NCBI GenBank assembly: GCA_938023775.1
Contig: CALJDB010000217.1
Span: 1 to 7,122 of the forward strand
Length of the DNA: 7,122 nt
Direction of reading: 5' to 3'
Origin: an uncultured Clostridia bacterium
Lineage (GTDB): Bacteria; Bacillota; Clostridia; Oscillospirales; Oscillospiraceae
Below, in pieces: positions 5,782 to 7,122 of this stretch (position 1 is the stretch's first letter; every line of letters begins with the position of its first letter). The notes under the pieces were generated by a model that saw nothing but the letters and a program-made list of their open reading frames with translations, ran no database searches and was not told the DNA's origin. Position numbers and translations under genes: made by a program.

Positions 5782-7122
5782 ATGGTAGACATTTCGATCA
5801 AGGACCTCGTCAAGGCTTATGACGACGGGGTGAACATCCTAAACGGTCTCTCGTTCGACATCCAGTCCGGCGAGCATGTCGGCATTTTAGGCCGCAACGG
5901 CTGCGGCAAGACGACCATGTTCCGCATCCTCTCCGGCGAGATCGGCTATGACGAGGGCACGGTGTCCGTCGCCTCCGGGAAGCGGCTGGGACTTATCTCC
6001 CAAATTCCCGTCTATCCGGAGCATTACACGACCGAGGACGTGCTCAAGACCGCCCACGCGCGCGTTTACGCCATCGGCGAGCGCCTCGCCGCGCTTGCCG
6101 AGCGCATGGCGGAGGACTCCTCGCCGGAGACGATGCGGGAGTATGACCGCTTGAACGCCGATTTCGAGCGGCTCGGCGGCTACGACGTCGATTTTGAGCG
6201 CGACCGCGTGGCGAACGGGCTCGAAATTCCCGCGGCGATGCGCGCGCGGCTTTTCAGCCAGCTCTCCGGCGGCGAAAAAACGCGCGTCAACCTCGCGCGG
6301 CTTATCTTGGAGGACACGGACATCCTGCTGCTCGACGAGCCGACGAACCACCTCGATATGCACGCGGTGGAATGGCTCGAGGGCTATATTGAAAAATTCA
6401 AGGGGACCGTCCTGACCATCTCCCACGACCGCTATTTCCTCGACCGCGTCGTCACGCGCATCGTGGAGCTGCACGACGGCAAGGCGGAGTTCTATTCCGG
6501 CAACTACTCGTTCTACGTGCAGGAAAAGCAGGCGCGCTTTGAGCTGCAGCTCAAGCAATACGAAAAGGAGCAGGCCAAGCTCGCCCAGCTGGGCTTCACG
6601 CTCGAGCGCATGAAGGGCTGGGGCATCAACAACCGCACGCTCTACCGCCGCGCCATGTCCATCCAGCACCGGATGGAGCGCATCGAAAAGACCGACCGGC
6701 CCACGCAGGACAAGACCATGCGGGCAAAATTTGCCCAGCGGGACTTCTTCGGCGACGAAGTCCTGTCCGTCAAGGGGCTCGGCAAGGCGTATGACGGACG
6801 GACGCTGTTTTCTGACGTTGAGCTGCAGGTCGCGGGCGGCGAGCGCATTGCCCTGCTCGGCGACAACGGCACCGGCAAGTCCACCTTCCTCAAAATTCTC
6901 CTCGGCGAGGAGGCAGGCGCGGGCCGCATCAAATTCGGCCCCACGGTCAAGTGGGCCTACCTGCCGCAGATCATCCACTTTGCCCACCCCGAGCGGACGC
7001 TGCTTGACACGATGCTCTATGAAAAAAACTGCACTGTACAGACCGCACGCGACCGGCTGGGCGCGTATCTGTTCGAGGGCGAGGACGTATTCAAGACCGT
7101 TTCAAGCCTGTCCGGCGGCGAG
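5782..7122 (+). CDS. ABC-F family ATPase, ribosome-associated (partial, 3' end outside window)
   Basis: Soluble twin-ATPase without membrane segments. ABC-F proteins bind the ribosomal E site and act in translation or antibiotic protection rather than transport. The visible 447 codons end inside the second signature motif. First cassette: Walker A GRNGCGKTT (37-45), signature LSGGE (161-165), Walker B ILLLDEP (181-187) with E186, then the ABC-F hallmark TNHLD, and the H-loop H215. A linker of about 95 residues (about 233-327), charged and probably a helical hairpin, carries the P-site tRNA interaction motif region and includes WGINN and RRAMSIQHRMERIEK. Second cassette: Walker A GDNGTGKST (360-368), then signature LSGGE (443-447). 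The gene starts 27 bases after the PBP stop with no terminator between, so it is probably in the same transcript. Housekeeping (Uup/YkpA/YdiF-like) versus resistance type cannot be decided from motifs alone. The name 'transporter' would be misleading. Confidence 0.94.
   Translation, partial: MVDISIKDLVKAYDDGVNILNGLSFDIQSGEHVGILGRNGCGKTTMFRILSGEIGYDEGTVSVASGKRLGLISQIPVYPEHYTTEDVLKTAHARVYAIGERLAALAERMAEDSSPETMREYDRLNADFERLGGYDVDFERDRVANGLEIPAAMRARLFSQLSGGEKTRVNLARLILEDTDILLLDEPTNHLDMHAVEWLEGYIEKFKGTVLTISHDRYFLDRVVTRIVELHDGKAEFYSGNYSFYVQEKQARFELQLKQYEKEQAKLAQLGFTLERMKGWGINNRTLYRRAMSIQHRMERIEKTDRPTQDKTMRAKFAQRDFFGDEVLSVKGLGKAYDGRTLFSDVELQVAGGERIALLGDNGTGKSTFLKILLGEEAGAGRIKFGPTVKWAYLPQIIHFAHPERTLLDTMLYEKNCTVQTARDRLGAYLFEGEDVFKTVSSLSGGE

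Noticed and set aside
5887..6987. A 366-codon open frame on the minus strand opposite the ABC-F gene
   Set aside because: The ABC-F motifs on the plus strand are complete and in order, and the minus frame shows no recognisable domain.

Overview
The window is GC-rich DNA with long spurious antisense reading frames, few and short gaps, and AT-rich sequence only at the one divergent promoter region. The protein families fit a high-GC, low-oxygen Clostridia-type Firmicute (Oscillospirales-like). That placement is inferred from protein style and composition; no rRNA or other marker gene is present.

Left arm, minus strand (1-2526): a two-gene potassium uptake operon. trkA, the cytosolic nucleotide-binding gating subunit, comes first. 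trkH, the membrane K+ channel subunit, follows after 11 bases and runs off the left edge of the window. The trkH ribosome binding site abuts and overlaps the trkA stop codon.

Centre (2527-2680): a 154-base divergent intergenic region. It holds two good sigma-A-type promoters firing away from each other, with -35 boxes 25 bases apart. One drives trkA leftward; the other, with an extended -10, drives the wall-synthesis genes rightward. A small dyad overlaps the rightward -35 box.

Right arm, plus strand (2681-7122): an apparent three-gene operon. The first gene is a SEDS glycosyltransferase (RodA/FtsW/SpoVE family) carrying an extra N-terminal membrane segment and an FHA domain in the same polypeptide. 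The second, joined by a 4-base ATGA overlap, is a short class B penicillin-binding protein (transpeptidase) with all three active-site motifs. Together they should form a SEDS-bPBP pair that polymerises and crosslinks peptidoglycan. The third, 27 bases on, is an ABC-F ATPase of the ribosome-associated type, cut off by the right edge at its second signature motif.

The most notable point is the FHA-SEDS fusion. Actinobacteria keep FHA proteins, RodA and PbpA as separate neighbouring genes. Here the FHA module is built into the SEDS protein, but some of its usual phosphothreonine-contact residues are replaced. I found no RNA genes, CRISPR arrays, mobile elements or convincing terminators.
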